A stretch of 64,000 bases of DNA from Verrucomicrobiota bacterium. GTDB taxonomy: Bacteria; Verrucomicrobiota; Verrucomicrobiia; Chthoniobacterales; UBA10450. The stretch spans positions 26,081-90,080 of the forward strand of contig QHQA01000014.1 in the NCBI GenBank assembly GCA_003219695.1, given 5' to 3'. A program made the translations under genes and the position numbers. Under the pieces are notes generated by a model that did no database searches, was not told the origin of the DNA, and saw only the letters and a list, made by a program, of their open reading frames with translations. Of the stretch, positions 1 to 8,800 are shown piece by piece. How positions within the stretch are numbered: the first letter of the stretch is position 1; every line of letters begins with the position of its first letter.

Positions 1-1542
1 AATCGGTGAGCTGAGATGAAAATGTCGCGCGACGAGAGATGGCTCGATATTTGCCCGATACAATTCACGTCGAATAGACCGCGCAGCCGGGCTTTCCCAG
101 ATCGCGTGCTCGACATTCACGATCGGCGCCATCAATGCCACAAAGCGAAGATCGCACTCGACCATTGCCAGCAATGCGCCGATCCAGCCGCCGTAACTGG
201 TGGCCAGCACGCCGAACTCGCGACAGCCTCGTTCGCGCAAAGCCTTCATCAATTGCCGCAGTTCGATCACCCCTTGGCGCAATCCTTCCGCATTGCGAAT
301 GAGGTCCGGTGTGATGGCAAGCTCGCCATTCCAGTAGCCGCGCGGCACACGCGAATAATGATACGGCAGGTGAACGAAACAAGCGTTCCAGCCGAGTTGG
401 TTGAGGCGTTCTGCGCAGCGACGGTAGCCGATGCCGCTGGCGGACATCAGCGAATGCAAAAGAAGCACTGTCGGCGCAGTAATGCCTTGTGCGCATCGGA
501 AAAAATCCGTGCGCGCGATGTTGTTCGCTGGGAATTGCGTCTTGATCGGGCTGGGCCATGCGATGGCAATCCGGCCGTTTCCGAGTGCTTCAGCGAGAGC
601 CGCGTCGCCATGAGCGGCGTAATATTCTTCGGCAGTAAGGCGCTCGCATGTGCTTACGTAACGCTCCATCTCCTCGCGACTGCGCCCGTTTAGCCGATGC
701 CGGGCATGAAGCAGATTGAACGATCCGCATATAAACCCATCCATTCCCCTCGCGGCGAAACCGCAAAACCCGTGCCGGCGAACTGTAGGGCAACCGCTCC
801 GGTTGCCGGTGACGTCGGCGGCAAGCGAAGCGCTTGCCCTACAATGTTTCATCCGTTCTCGCGGCGGATGCGGCAGATCATCGGGCGTGAGTTGGAATGC
901 TTGTTGCAATTCCGCGTAAAGATTTTTGAATGCGGCAGCCAGCTCGCATTCGATCCGCGCGCGCGCCTTCGATTTTTCACACTCTGGAAAATGTGAGGTT
1001 GCCTTTCCAAACGCGATCCAAATCGGCGTGCGGCGAAACGGCAGCCAGTTTTTTTTCGAGTAAAAGCGATCGCTGCCGAGAAGCACGCACGGCAAAATCG
1101 GAACGCCAGCCATGTGCGCAAGGGTCGCGGCGCCTGGGCGCAGAGGCGCGCCTTCGAGCAGCGAGCGTGCGCCATCGCGAATCCCGCCCTCGGGGAAGAG
1201 ACCGACGACGCGTCCGCTTTTCAGCCGCTCGATGGCGGTGCGAATAGTTTTGCGATCAGCATGATCTCGCTCTGCCGGGAACGCATCGACCGCGTGCAAG
1301 AGGAATCCCACGACTGGCGATCGGAAAAATTCGGCCATGGTCATCCAATCAATTTTTCGCGGCACGGCGAGGGATATCAGGAATGGATCGAAATGACTGA
1401 TGTGATTCGCCGCCAGCACAAAGCCGCCTGCGGGATTCGCGTTTTCGCGCCCCAGCACGCGAACACGTGCGACGCAGCCAAACGGCAGTTTCACGAACAG
1501 TTTGCCGGCGCGGTAGGCTAACGAGTGAAATAGCGAATGCAT
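1..1542 (-). CDS. PlsC-type 1-acylglycerol-3-phosphate acyltransferase fused in frame to an alpha/beta-hydrolase domain (C-terminus beyond left edge)
   Basis: Hand translation of the reverse complement from ATG at 1542 has no stop to position 1: MHSLFHSLAYRAGK...NHISHFDPF...LFPEGGIRDGA...(PlsC NHx4D and FPEG motifs)...ERMKHCRASASLAADVTGNRSGCPTVRRHGFCGFAARGMDGF...PTVLLLHSLMSASG...GVLATSYGGWIGALLAM (hydrolase oxyanion/nucleophile-like region). Not in the supplied ORF track because there is no in-window stop. Confidence 0.75.
   Translation of the reverse strand, partial: MHSLFHSLAYRAGKLFVKLPFGCVARVRVLGRENANPAGGFVLAANHISHFDPFLISLAVPRKIDWMTMAEFFRSPVVGFLLHAVDAFPAERDHADRKTIRTAIERLKSGRVVGLFPEGGIRDGARSLLEGAPLRPGAATLAHMAGVPILPCVLLGSDRFYSKKNWLPFRRTPIWIAFGKATSHFPECEKSKARARIECELAAAFKNLYAELQQAFQLTPDDLPHPPRERMKHCRASASLAADVTGNRSGCPTVRRHGFCGFAARGMDGFICGSFNLLHARHRLNGRSREEMERYVSTCERLTAEEYYAAHGDAALAEALGNGRIAIAWPSPIKTQFPANNIARTDFFRCAQGITAPTVLLLHSLMSASGIGYRRCAERLNQLGWNACFVHLPYHYSRVPRGYWNGELAITPDLIRNAEGLRQGVIELRQLMKALRERGCREFGVLATSYGGWIGALLAMVECDLRFVALMAPIVNVEHAIWESPAARSIRRELYRANIEPSLVARHFHLSSPI
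784..843. repeat. REP-like palindrome TGTAGGGCAACCG...AGCGCTTGCCCTACA (60 bp)
   Basis: Terminal inverted arms TGTAGGGCAA/TTGCCCTACA; 60 nt = 20 codons, lies inside the fused ORF. Confidence 0.75.
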
Positions 1543-1607
1543 CGAATAACAGCGACAGAATATCAGAAGAAACGGGCCTTAACACTTCGGCTTAATTCGA
1601 AAGCGGC

Positions 1608-2468
1608 TTATTGTCCGAGCGCCTTCAATTCTGCTTTGGCAAAGGCGTGTTCGCTGACGTTTTTTGGTCCTGCCGCGCATTTTTCGAAAAGCCCAGACGC
1701 TGCAGACTTATTGCCATCCAACAGGTTTTTCATCCCGGCGTAAAACCATGCTTCACAGCGCTGATCGGGACCTATTTTGCGATCCGGCGACACTGCAGCC
1801 AAGAATTCGCTCTCAGACAAATTACCGAGTAGATATCGCTGTATTTTAGATGGCCAGTCTTTTCCCTTCGCGTTGAACTGGGCCGCGAGCTCCTTATCTG
1901 CCGCTTCTCTTTCACCGAGACGCGACCGGATCATCCAAATGCCGAAGCGAGCATACTGCTGACTGCGCGGTGACAACTCGCAAAAACGCCTATAGTCCTG
2001 CAGCGCAGCGGTCCAATTGCGAGCCAGAAAATTCGCACTGCCGCGCGAGGCGTATGCTGCCGCGAGCTTCGGGTTGATGTTCAGCGCGCGATTGATGTCT
2101 GCAATAGCATTGTCCGTGTCACCCTTATATGCTTTAGCGATTCCCCGGTTTAAGTATGCTCCCGGGAGCTTCGGGTTGAGCTCAATGGCGCGATTGTAAT
2201 CAGCAACGGCGCTGTCCAAGTCGCCCTTAATCGCTTTGGCAACGCCGCGGCTTTCATAGGCTGGGGCAAGTTTCGGATCGGATTGCAGAGCGTGGTTGAA
2301 GTCAGCCAGAGCGCTATCTAGATCGCCGCTACTCAATTTAGCAAGACCCCGGTCGTCATAGGCCTTGGCGTTTCTGGGATTGAGTTGCAAAGCGCGATTG
2401 ACGTCGGCGATAGCACCATCCGAGGCACTTTTGTCTACTTCTTTGTCCCGAGATCGTAATTTGGCCAC
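1608..2468 (-). CDS. TPR-repeat protein, C-terminal portion (probably same gene as 2435..3043, split by frameshift)
   Basis: Tandem ~34-aa TPR units (DGAIADxNRALQLNPxxAKAYxxRGxAK) followed by a non-repetitive C-terminal domain. Confidence 0.75.
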   Translation of the reverse strand: MAKLRSRDKEVDKSASDGAIADVNRALQLNPRNAKAYDDRGLAKLSSGDLDSALADFNHALQSDPKLAPAYESRGVAKAIKGDLDSAVADYNRAIELNPKLPGAYLNRGIAKAYKGDTDNAIADINRALNINPKLAAAYASRGSANFLARNWTAALQDYRRFCELSPRSQQYARFGIWMIRSRLGEREAADKELAAQFNAKGKDWPSKIQRYLLGNLSESEFLAAVSPDRKIGPDQRCEAWFYAGMKNLLDGNKSAASGLFEKCAAGPKNVSEHAFAKAELKALGQ

Positions 2469-3043
2469 TCAAACGTATCGACAGCGCCAGAAACGCTCAG
2501 ATCGTACTTCTCTCTTTTGGCATCGGCACGGTCATAATAAGCGTTAGCGAGTTTGGGATTGAGCTGCAAAGCTCGGTTAAAATCCGCGATGGCGCCATCC
2601 AAGTTGCCCTTCTGTTGCTTCGCAATCCCGCGGTTGACATATGCTTTGGCGTCTTTCGGATCGAATTGCAAAGCGCGGTTGAAGTCGGCGATGGCACCGT
2701 CAAAGTCGCCCTTGTGTCGTTTGGCAACACCGCGGTTATCGCAGGCTTTGGCGTCTTTCGGATCGAGTTGCAAAGCGTGATTAAAGTCCGCAATAGCTCC
2801 ATCAAGATCACCCTTACCTTGCTTAGCAAGGCCGCGATCATCATAGGCTTTGGCAAGTTTTGGATCGAGCTGCAGAGCACGATTAAAATCCGCGATAGCA
2901 CCGTTGAAATCTTTCTTCTGGAGTTTTGCAATGCCGCTGTTGGCGTAAGCTGCGGCGCCCTTCGACTTGGTCTGAGCAAAACCCCGAGCTGAAAATGTCA
3001 AACTCGCCGCGATCAGTAGCGCTTTGGCTGATTTTGCTTTCAT
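2435..3043 (-). CDS. TPR-repeat protein with signal peptide, N-terminal portion
   Basis: MKAKSAKALLIAASLTFSARGFAQ signal peptide then TPR units; overlaps the 1608..2468 ORF in another frame. Confidence 0.75.
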   Translation of the reverse strand: MKAKSAKALLIAASLTFSARGFAQTKSKGAAAYANSGIAKLQKKDFNGAIADFNRALQLDPKLAKAYDDRGLAKQGKGDLDGAIADFNHALQLDPKDAKACDNRGVAKRHKGDFDGAIADFNRALQFDPKDAKAYVNRGIAKQQKGNLDGAIADFNRALQLNPKLANAYYDRADAKREKYDLSVSGAVDTFEWPNYDLGTKK

Positions 3044-3299
3044 AGAGCGTCTTTACGGGACCGTATGGTCGACTGCTGCGGATTTTGAGCTGGTTTGAAG
3101 GTCAAAGCAAGATTGTCTGACAATCCACGAATGCTTCACCGCACGAGCGCCACTATTTTATTCGGCGAGCTGTTGGCATTCTCTGGGTTGCATTTAAGTG
3201 TTTCGATTTTCGCGTGATCAAAAGCTATTTTTTCCGGCTGATTCCTTTTTTGAACGTGGTATCATAATTGCAGTTCCCACCGAATTTGGGGATACGGCT

Positions 3300-3587
3300 A
3301 TGAAACCAAGGAGTCCTTCCACGGACGGCAAAGGGCAATTTCCGCAGACCGACTACTTTTTCCATTCCGGTTTTGGTCAATGGCGTGGCGGGTGGTTCGA
3401 CGGCGAGGACAAATCGGGATTCAGGAATTTTTACAATTTAGGACGCGAATTCCGTATCGAAGCGGCGAGGGAACGAGCGAAGGAAATGGCGGTGTTTGCG
3501 TTGATCGTTCTGACTTCGGCCTGGCCGGTGCTCTACATGGTCGTGACGGTAGTAAAACTGCTGAGCAAGGGCCGTCCGTTGAATTAG
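3300..3587 (+). CDS. small membrane-anchored hypothetical protein
   Basis: ORF 3198..3587; likely start MKPRSPSTDGKG; C-terminal TM helix MAVFALIVLTSAWPVLYMVVTVV. Confidence 0.45.
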   Translation: MKPRSPSTDGKGQFPQTDYFFHSGFGQWRGGWFDGEDKSGFRNFYNLGREFRIEAARERAKEMAVFALIVLTSAWPVLYMVVTVVKLLSKGRPLN

Positions 3588-3655
3588 CAGCGCTACGGAC
3601 CCCGGATCGTAAGTCAGTGTCGGGAATTATCCGCGTAGTCAGCGTAAGCCGCGGT

Positions 3656-6600
3656 TCAATGTTTCGGCGGCCAGAGTAATTCGTCGCGATACTCGGGCGT
3701 CTTTTCCGGGGCAAGACCGTGCCGGCTGGTGTTTTCGGTGACCACGCGCGGGATGAGAAATTGTAGGAGATAATCTTCGCCACCGGCCTTGGTGCCGCCG
3801 CCGCTCATTTTGAATCCGCCAAAGGGATGACGCCCGACAATGGCGCCGGTGCATGAGCGATTGATATACACGTTTCCCGCCTCCAGTTGCGCTTTTACCC
3901 GCTCGATGTTGGCGGGGCTGCGCGAGAAAAATCCGCCGGTCAACGCGTAATCGGTGCCGTTCGCCACTTCGAGCGCCTCGTCGAGGTCGCGCACTTTTAG
4001 TACGCTCAGCACGGGTCCGAAAATTTCTTCGCGTGCGATGCGCATATTTGGTTTCACATCGGAGAAAATGGTGGGCGGAATGAAATAGCCGTGCGGCAGC
4101 ACTTCTTTCGCTTGATAGGCGAGCATTGCCTCGCTTTTGCCGATCTCGATGTAATACAGAATGCGCCGGTAAGCGGCTTCATCAATCACAGGACCGACCA
4201 TGATGCCCGGTTCTTCCGGATTGCCGACGCGCAGACTGGCTGCGGCCGGAATCAAACGCTCCATCACGCGACCATAATTTTCTTCCAGAAGAATCAGACG
4301 CGAGAGCGCAGAGCACTTCTGTCCCTGATAACCGAACGCGGAATAAATGGAATAATCGATCGCCTCGCCAACATCGGCATCGGAATCCACGATCATTGCG
4401 TTCTTGCCGCCCATCTCGCAAATGACCCGCTTGAGCTCGCGTTGACCGGGTCGAGTGATACCGGCCGACTCCCAAATTTTTAGCCCGACTTCGCGGGAGC
4501 CGGTGAACGCGATCAAATCGACATCTTTATGATCAACCAAGTGCGCGCCGATCACGGAGCCGTGCCCGGACAGAAAATTCAAAACCCCCGGTGGAACGCC
4601 GGCTTCCTCGAACACCTGCATCAGCATGGCACCGCAGATGATCGTTTGCTCGGATGGTTTCATGATCACGGTATTGCCCGTCACCACTCCGGCCGACGCC
4701 ATTCCGCAGAGAATGGCGATCGGGAAATTCCATGGTGCAATCACAAATGCGACGCCGCGCGGCCAGTAATGATGATAGCTTTCTTCGCCGGTGACTTGCT
4801 GCGTAAGCTTGGGACGTCCCAGCCGTCGCATCTGCTGCGCGTAAAATCGGCAGAAATCTATCGCCTCGCGGATATCCGCATCGGCTTCCTTCCACGGCTT
4901 GCCTGCCTCGAAAACTTCGACTGCTGAAAGTTCGTAGCGCCGGCGTTCCATGATGTCTGCCGCGCGCTCTAGCAGGCGCGTGCGCTCTTCGAATGGAGTC
5001 CGACTCCATTTGCCAAATGCCGCGCGGGCAGCTTTGACGGCACGCTCTGCCTCGGCAATTCCTGCTTCCGACCCGTAACCGACAATCTCGTCCGGAGCAC
5101 TGGGATTGACCGAAGGCGTCAGCTGATCGGTCCAGACCTTTTCGCCTCCGATGACGAGCGGATGTTTTTCACCGAAACGTTTGCGCACTTCGCGCAATGC
5201 GCTTTGCATTTTGTCCTGGCTGTCTTTGTAAACGAAATTCACTAGCGGCGAGTTTTCGTAAATATCTCCGGGGACGGCGGGAAGTGAAGCGCCATTTTTG
5301 CCATGTGACTTGGCGAGCTCGCCGGGATCGTCCCGACGTGTCGGGATTACAGTTGCATTTACCAGCTCTCTTGGATCGCGCAGCAATTCTTCCGCTGAGA
5401 CGTTCTCGGCAAATTTGGCGCGCAGAAATCCTTCATTCGACGTGTTCTCGAGCAAGCGCCGCACCAGATAGGCCATGCCGGGAAGCAGTTCTCCGACCGG
5501 GCAATATTCCCGGACGCGATAACCCATTTCCACCAGCGCGCGCTTGATCGGCCCAGCCATGCCATAGAGCAATTGAAACTCGAAGCGGCTGCGATCGATC
5601 CCGAGCTCATCGGCGAGTGCCTGCGCGTGCGCGATGCTCCGAACATTATGCGACCCGAACGCAGCGGTAACGACGAATTCATTTTCCAGAAGTAATTTCG
5701 TGAGCTTCTCAAAATTGGCGTCGCTCTGCGGCTTCTGAAAATAAACCGGACAATCCCAGCCGTTCTGACGCGATTTCGTGGTTTCGTAATCCCAGTATGC
5801 GCCTTTCACCAGGCGAACCGCGAAGCGCGTGCCTCGGGCGCGCCCCCACTCGATCAGGTCGCGCAGATCGGTTTCTGAATCTCGCAAATACGCCTGGATA
5901 ACAATACCGACGTGTGGCCAATCTCTAAACTCCTCCTCGGCGAAAATGGTTTTGAACAGTTCAAGAGTGGTGTTTTTGAGCGCATAACTTTCCATGTCGA
6001 AATTGATAAAAGCGCCGAGCGCTTGCGCCCGGCGCAGCAGCGGTCGCAGCTTGGGCGCGAGATGGGCAATTGCATCGGTCGGATCGGCCGAATTCATTTG
6101 CGAATAAAGCGCAGAAAGTTTGACCGAAAGATTTACAACAGGAAAGAACTCCAAATTCCTTCCCAGCGGATCGGTCCAGTTATTTGTTTCGCGCGCGAGT
6201 TTCGCCAGCAAATCCAGATAACGCGCCGAATATTTGTCCGCGTCCTCTTCGCTGACCACCGCTTCTCCCAAAAGATCGACGGTGAAGCCAATTTTTTGCG
6301 CGTGACGTCCGCGCAATGTCGTTATCACATCGTCCGGATTTTTTCCGGCAATGAATTGACGCGCCATACCGGAAACGTTCCAGCGCAGAAAGGGCCCGCT
6401 GATCCACGGGACGATGCGCGCCAGCCGGACGCCGGCGCGAACTAAAGGCCCAAAATGCTCGTGCTCATTGGCGAAATATTCCCTGAGATGCTCGACAATT
6501 TCGCCTGACGTGCGCAGCGAGGGGAGAACATCCACAAAGCGAAATAATTGCAGTTTCAACTGCTCATCGCGCATCGAGAGCGTCATCAATCGCTGATAAA

Positions 6601-6694
6601 ATCCCGTCCTACTGAAAAGCGGCTCGGGATGTTTATCGACCAGCTCCAAGATGCGCCTGCCGCGCCGCTCAATTTCGCTTTGGAGCGCCGTCAT
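3656..6694 (-). CDS. putA: bifunctional proline dehydrogenase / delta-1-pyrroline-5-carboxylate dehydrogenase
   Basis: 1012 aa; PRODH region (RLVKGAYWDYE, QLLYGMA) and aldehyde dehydrogenase region (IAPWNFPIAI, FTGSREVG, GGKNAMIV, GYQGQKCSALSR, EEIFGPVLSV). Confidence 0.95.
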   Translation of the reverse strand: MTALQSEIERRGRRILELVDKHPEPLFSRTGFYQRLMTLSMRDEQLKLQLFRFVDVLPSLRTSGEIVEHLREYFANEHEHFGPLVRAGVRLARIVPWISGPFLRWNVSGMARQFIAGKNPDDVITTLRGRHAQKIGFTVDLLGEAVVSEEDADKYSARYLDLLAKLARETNNWTDPLGRNLEFFPVVNLSVKLSALYSQMNSADPTDAIAHLAPKLRPLLRRAQALGAFINFDMESYALKNTTLELFKTIFAEEEFRDWPHVGIVIQAYLRDSETDLRDLIEWGRARGTRFAVRLVKGAYWDYETTKSRQNGWDCPVYFQKPQSDANFEKLTKLLLENEFVVTAAFGSHNVRSIAHAQALADELGIDRSRFEFQLLYGMAGPIKRALVEMGYRVREYCPVGELLPGMAYLVRRLLENTSNEGFLRAKFAENVSAEELLRDPRELVNATVIPTRRDDPGELAKSHGKNGASLPAVPGDIYENSPLVNFVYKDSQDKMQSALREVRKRFGEKHPLVIGGEKVWTDQLTPSVNPSAPDEIVGYGSEAGIAEAERAVKAARAAFGKWSRTPFEERTRLLERAADIMERRRYELSAVEVFEAGKPWKEADADIREAIDFCRFYAQQMRRLGRPKLTQQVTGEESYHHYWPRGVAFVIAPWNFPIAILCGMASAGVVTGNTVIMKPSEQTIICGAMLMQVFEEAGVPPGVLNFLSGHGSVIGAHLVDHKDVDLIAFTGSREVGLKIWESAGITRPGQRELKRVICEMGGKNAMIVDSDADVGEAIDYSIYSAFGYQGQKCSALSRLILLEENYGRVMERLIPAAASLRVGNPEEPGIMVGPVIDEAAYRRILYYIEIGKSEAMLAYQAKEVLPHGYFIPPTIFSDVKPNMRIAREEIFGPVLSVLKVRDLDEALEVANGTDYALTGGFFSRSPANIERVKAQLEAGNVYINRSCTGAIVGRHPFGGFKMSGGGTKAGGEDYLLQFLIPRVVTENTSRHGLAPEKTPEYRDELLWPPKH
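5312..5346. repeat. two adjacent small palindromes in the putA interdomain linker (GGCGAGCTCGCC and TCCCGACGTGTCGGGA)
   Basis: Perfect 12-bp palindrome plus 7-bp stem/2-nt loop hairpin; encodes part of TVIPTRRDDPGELAKSHGKNG. Confidence 0.5.
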
Positions 6695-6940
6695 TTGCGA
6701 AATTAGTCTGCCCCTGTGGGTTAGGCAAAAACTGAACCAGGCTGATAAATAATTTTGCTCGCGGACACGCTCATTTGGCGGCCTTTTTCCGAAACAAAAG
6801 TGAAACTATTGCACGCAATTTCGAGGAGCAAGTGGAGGAGATTTGCCTGGCAGATTTCGGAGGCCCAGGGCTCGGAGCTGTCAGGCAATCTCTTTGTGGC
6901 GATTGATCCGGCGCAAAAACTCGGGTAGCAAACAGTCGGG

Positions 6941-8005
6941 ATGACCGTAGAGCGCCACGAATTTGCGAGTGATAACGCCACAGGAATTTGCCCGGAGGCC
7001 TGGGCTGCATTGCAGGAAGCCAATGCAGATTACGCGCCATCTTATGGCGAGGACCGCTGGACCGCGCGCGTGTGCGATCGGATTCGTGAAATCTTCGAGA
7101 CTGACTGCGACGTCTATTTTGTTTTCACCGGCACGGCAGCGAATGCGCTGGCGCTCGCGCAGGTGTGCAAGCCGTTCCAGAGCGTGATCTGTCACCAGCA
7201 TTCTCACATTCAGACGGACGAATGCGGCGCGCCCGAATTTTTCACCGGAGGATCAAAACTACTTCTGGTCGGTGGCGCAAATGGCTCGCCCCAGCGAGTC
7301 CGTCCCGGGACGGACAAGATCGACATCGCGCAGGTGGAAGCGCTGCTAGCTCGCCAGAATGAGTTGCATTCGCATCAGCCGGGCGCGATCAGCATTTCAC
7401 AGGCAACGGAGTTCGGAACGGTTTATACACGCGAGGAAATTGCAGCGATCGCCGACTTGGTCCGCGCGCAGCAACTGTTTCTACACATGGACGGTGCGCG
7501 TTTCGCCAATGCAATCGCATCGCTCAACTGCGCGCCGAAAGCGATCACATGGCAGGCTGGGGTTGATGTTCTTTCTTTCGGTGGGACAAAAAACGGAGCA
7601 GCTGCAGGCGAGTTGGTGATTTTTTTCGATAAGAAAATTTCACGCGACTTTGATTATCGAGCAAAACAAGCCGGGCAGCTCGGATCGAAGATGCGTTTTC
7701 TCGCTGCGCCGTGGCTAGGGCTTTTGACCGGAGACGTCTGGGTGCGGAACGCCCAGCATGCCAACCGGATGGCGCGCAGGCTTGCGTGCCGTTTGCGAAA
7801 GGAGGCAGGGATCGAGAGTGTATTTCCGGTCGAGGCTAACGCAGTGTTTGTGTCGATGGATGAACAGCTCGCGGGCGGTCTCCACGCGCGCGGCTGGCGT
7901 TTTTATAAATTTATCGAGCCCGACGTTTATCGTTTGATGTGTTCGTGGTCCACAACAGAGGAGACGATATCAAGTCTGCTCGCCGATGTTGTTGCGATTA
8001 AATGA
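6941..8005 (+). CDS. ltaE: low-specificity L-threonine aldolase
   Basis: 354 aa; ASDNATG, FTGTAANALAL, HMDGARFANA, SFGGTKNGA motifs of PLP threonine aldolases. Confidence 0.93.
   Translation: MTVERHEFASDNATGICPEAWAALQEANADYAPSYGEDRWTARVCDRIREIFETDCDVYFVFTGTAANALALAQVCKPFQSVICHQHSHIQTDECGAPEFFTGGSKLLLVGGANGSPQRVRPGTDKIDIAQVEALLARQNELHSHQPGAISISQATEFGTVYTREEIAAIADLVRAQQLFLHMDGARFANAIASLNCAPKAITWQAGVDVLSFGGTKNGAAAGELVIFFDKKISRDFDYRAKQAGQLGSKMRFLAAPWLGLLTGDVWVRNAQHANRMARRLACRLRKEAGIESVFPVEANAVFVSMDEQLAGGLHARGWRFYKFIEPDVYRLMCSWSTTEETISSLLADVVAIK
7282..7315. repeat. tandem palindromes inside ltaE (CTCGCCCCAGCGAG, GTCCGTCCCGGGACGGAC)
   Basis: Perfect 18-bp palindrome at 7298-7315 preceded by a 5-bp-stem hairpin. 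Confidence 0.55.
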
Positions 8006-8045
8006 TTGAACAGATCGTGATGCCAGCGCATCTGTTACGAACGAA

Positions 8046-8603
8046 ATGAATGTATTTGAGCGGTCTCTGCTGTTTGCCACGGTTTTACTTGCTGGGTGTG
8101 GAACCACCCGCGACGTCGCGACGACCTCCTACCATGTGACGCGTGGGGCCGCGGTGGGCTCTTACAAAGTAGCTCGAGCCGTTGCGGTCGGTTCGTATCG
8201 TGTTGCCAGCGCTCCGGTGCATTATGCCACGCGGAAGGGCAATGAACCAACCATGGTCGGAACGACCGAGGCAACGGAATCCGATGTCACCGAGTCCGAA
8301 CAAGCCGGTCCGCCATCAGAGGCGGCCTCAGCGCCGCGGCGCCACCCAAACGTGGAGACGGAAAACACTCAAACTCGTCAGGTCGCCCACAGGGAAACAG
8401 CGCAGGCAAATCCCAAGCCATCAACGTCAGCGCGAGTTTCCTCCGCTCAGACGGAATTTCCGACTGCGAAAGCAGTGCCCGGGAAGTCCGGCTACGTGTT
8501 CAGTCCATTTGATGCCAGTGGAAGGTATGTCGATGTGAGCGGCTACGCGCCCGGGACCAAAGTGAAAGATCCCTGGACCGACAAGATCTTTATCGTTCCG
8601 TAG
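8046..8603 (+). CDS. putative lipoprotein
   Basis: 185 aa; lipobox LLAGCG; repeated GSYKVARAVAVGSYRVA segments. Confidence 0.6.
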   Translation: MNVFERSLLFATVLLAGCGTTRDVATTSYHVTRGAAVGSYKVARAVAVGSYRVASAPVHYATRKGNEPTMVGTTEATESDVTESEQAGPPSEAASAPRRHPNVETENTQTRQVAHRETAQANPKPSTSARVSSAQTEFPTAKAVPGKSGYVFSPFDASGRYVDVSGYAPGTKVKDPWTDKIFIVP

Positions 8604-8620
8604 CTTGGGCGACGTCCTTT

Positions 8621-8763
8621 CTGGGGAGCACAGGCTGCCAGCCTGTCGGTCTCGGCAGCTTGCCGAGGCGGGCAAATTTCGTGCGATTTTAGAATTGCGT
8701 GTTCCAGAAGATGTTGTCGGCAGGGCTGCCGACAACTACAGGCTGGCAGCCTGTGCTCCCCAG
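8621..8763. repeat. ~143-bp BIME-like element, copy 1 (CTGGGGAGCACAGGCTGCCAGCCTGT ... ACAGGCTGGCAGCCTGTGCTCCCCAG)
   Basis: Near-perfect outer inverted arms plus two internal hairpins (GTCTCGGCAGCTTGCCGAGGC; TTGTCGGCAGGGCTGCCGACAA); second copy at 31181-31324. Confidence 0.9.
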
Positions 8764-8800
8764 ACATTGCCGCGAACGTGGGCGAGTGCTACGTAATCAT

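Noticed and set aside
16-693. 225-aa plus-strand ORF at the left edge
   Set aside because: Opposite strand holds the PlsC/hydrolase fused frame with clear motifs.
2095-2960. Regular ~102-bp periodicity, considered as CRISPR or satellite
   Set aside because: It is coding TPR repeats (34 aa per unit); no spacer-like unique segments.
6754-6930. Small plus-strand ORF (LLADTLIWRPFSETKVKLLHAISRSKWRRFAWQISEAQGSELSGNLFVAIDPAQKLG)
   Set aside because: No ATG, no recognisable family, only weakly protein-like; not supportable as a gene.
8699-8800. N-terminal extension of the dsbD ORF (MFQKMLSAGLPTTTGWQPVLPRHC...)
   Set aside because: Encoded by the repeat element; a proper signal peptide begins at 8801.
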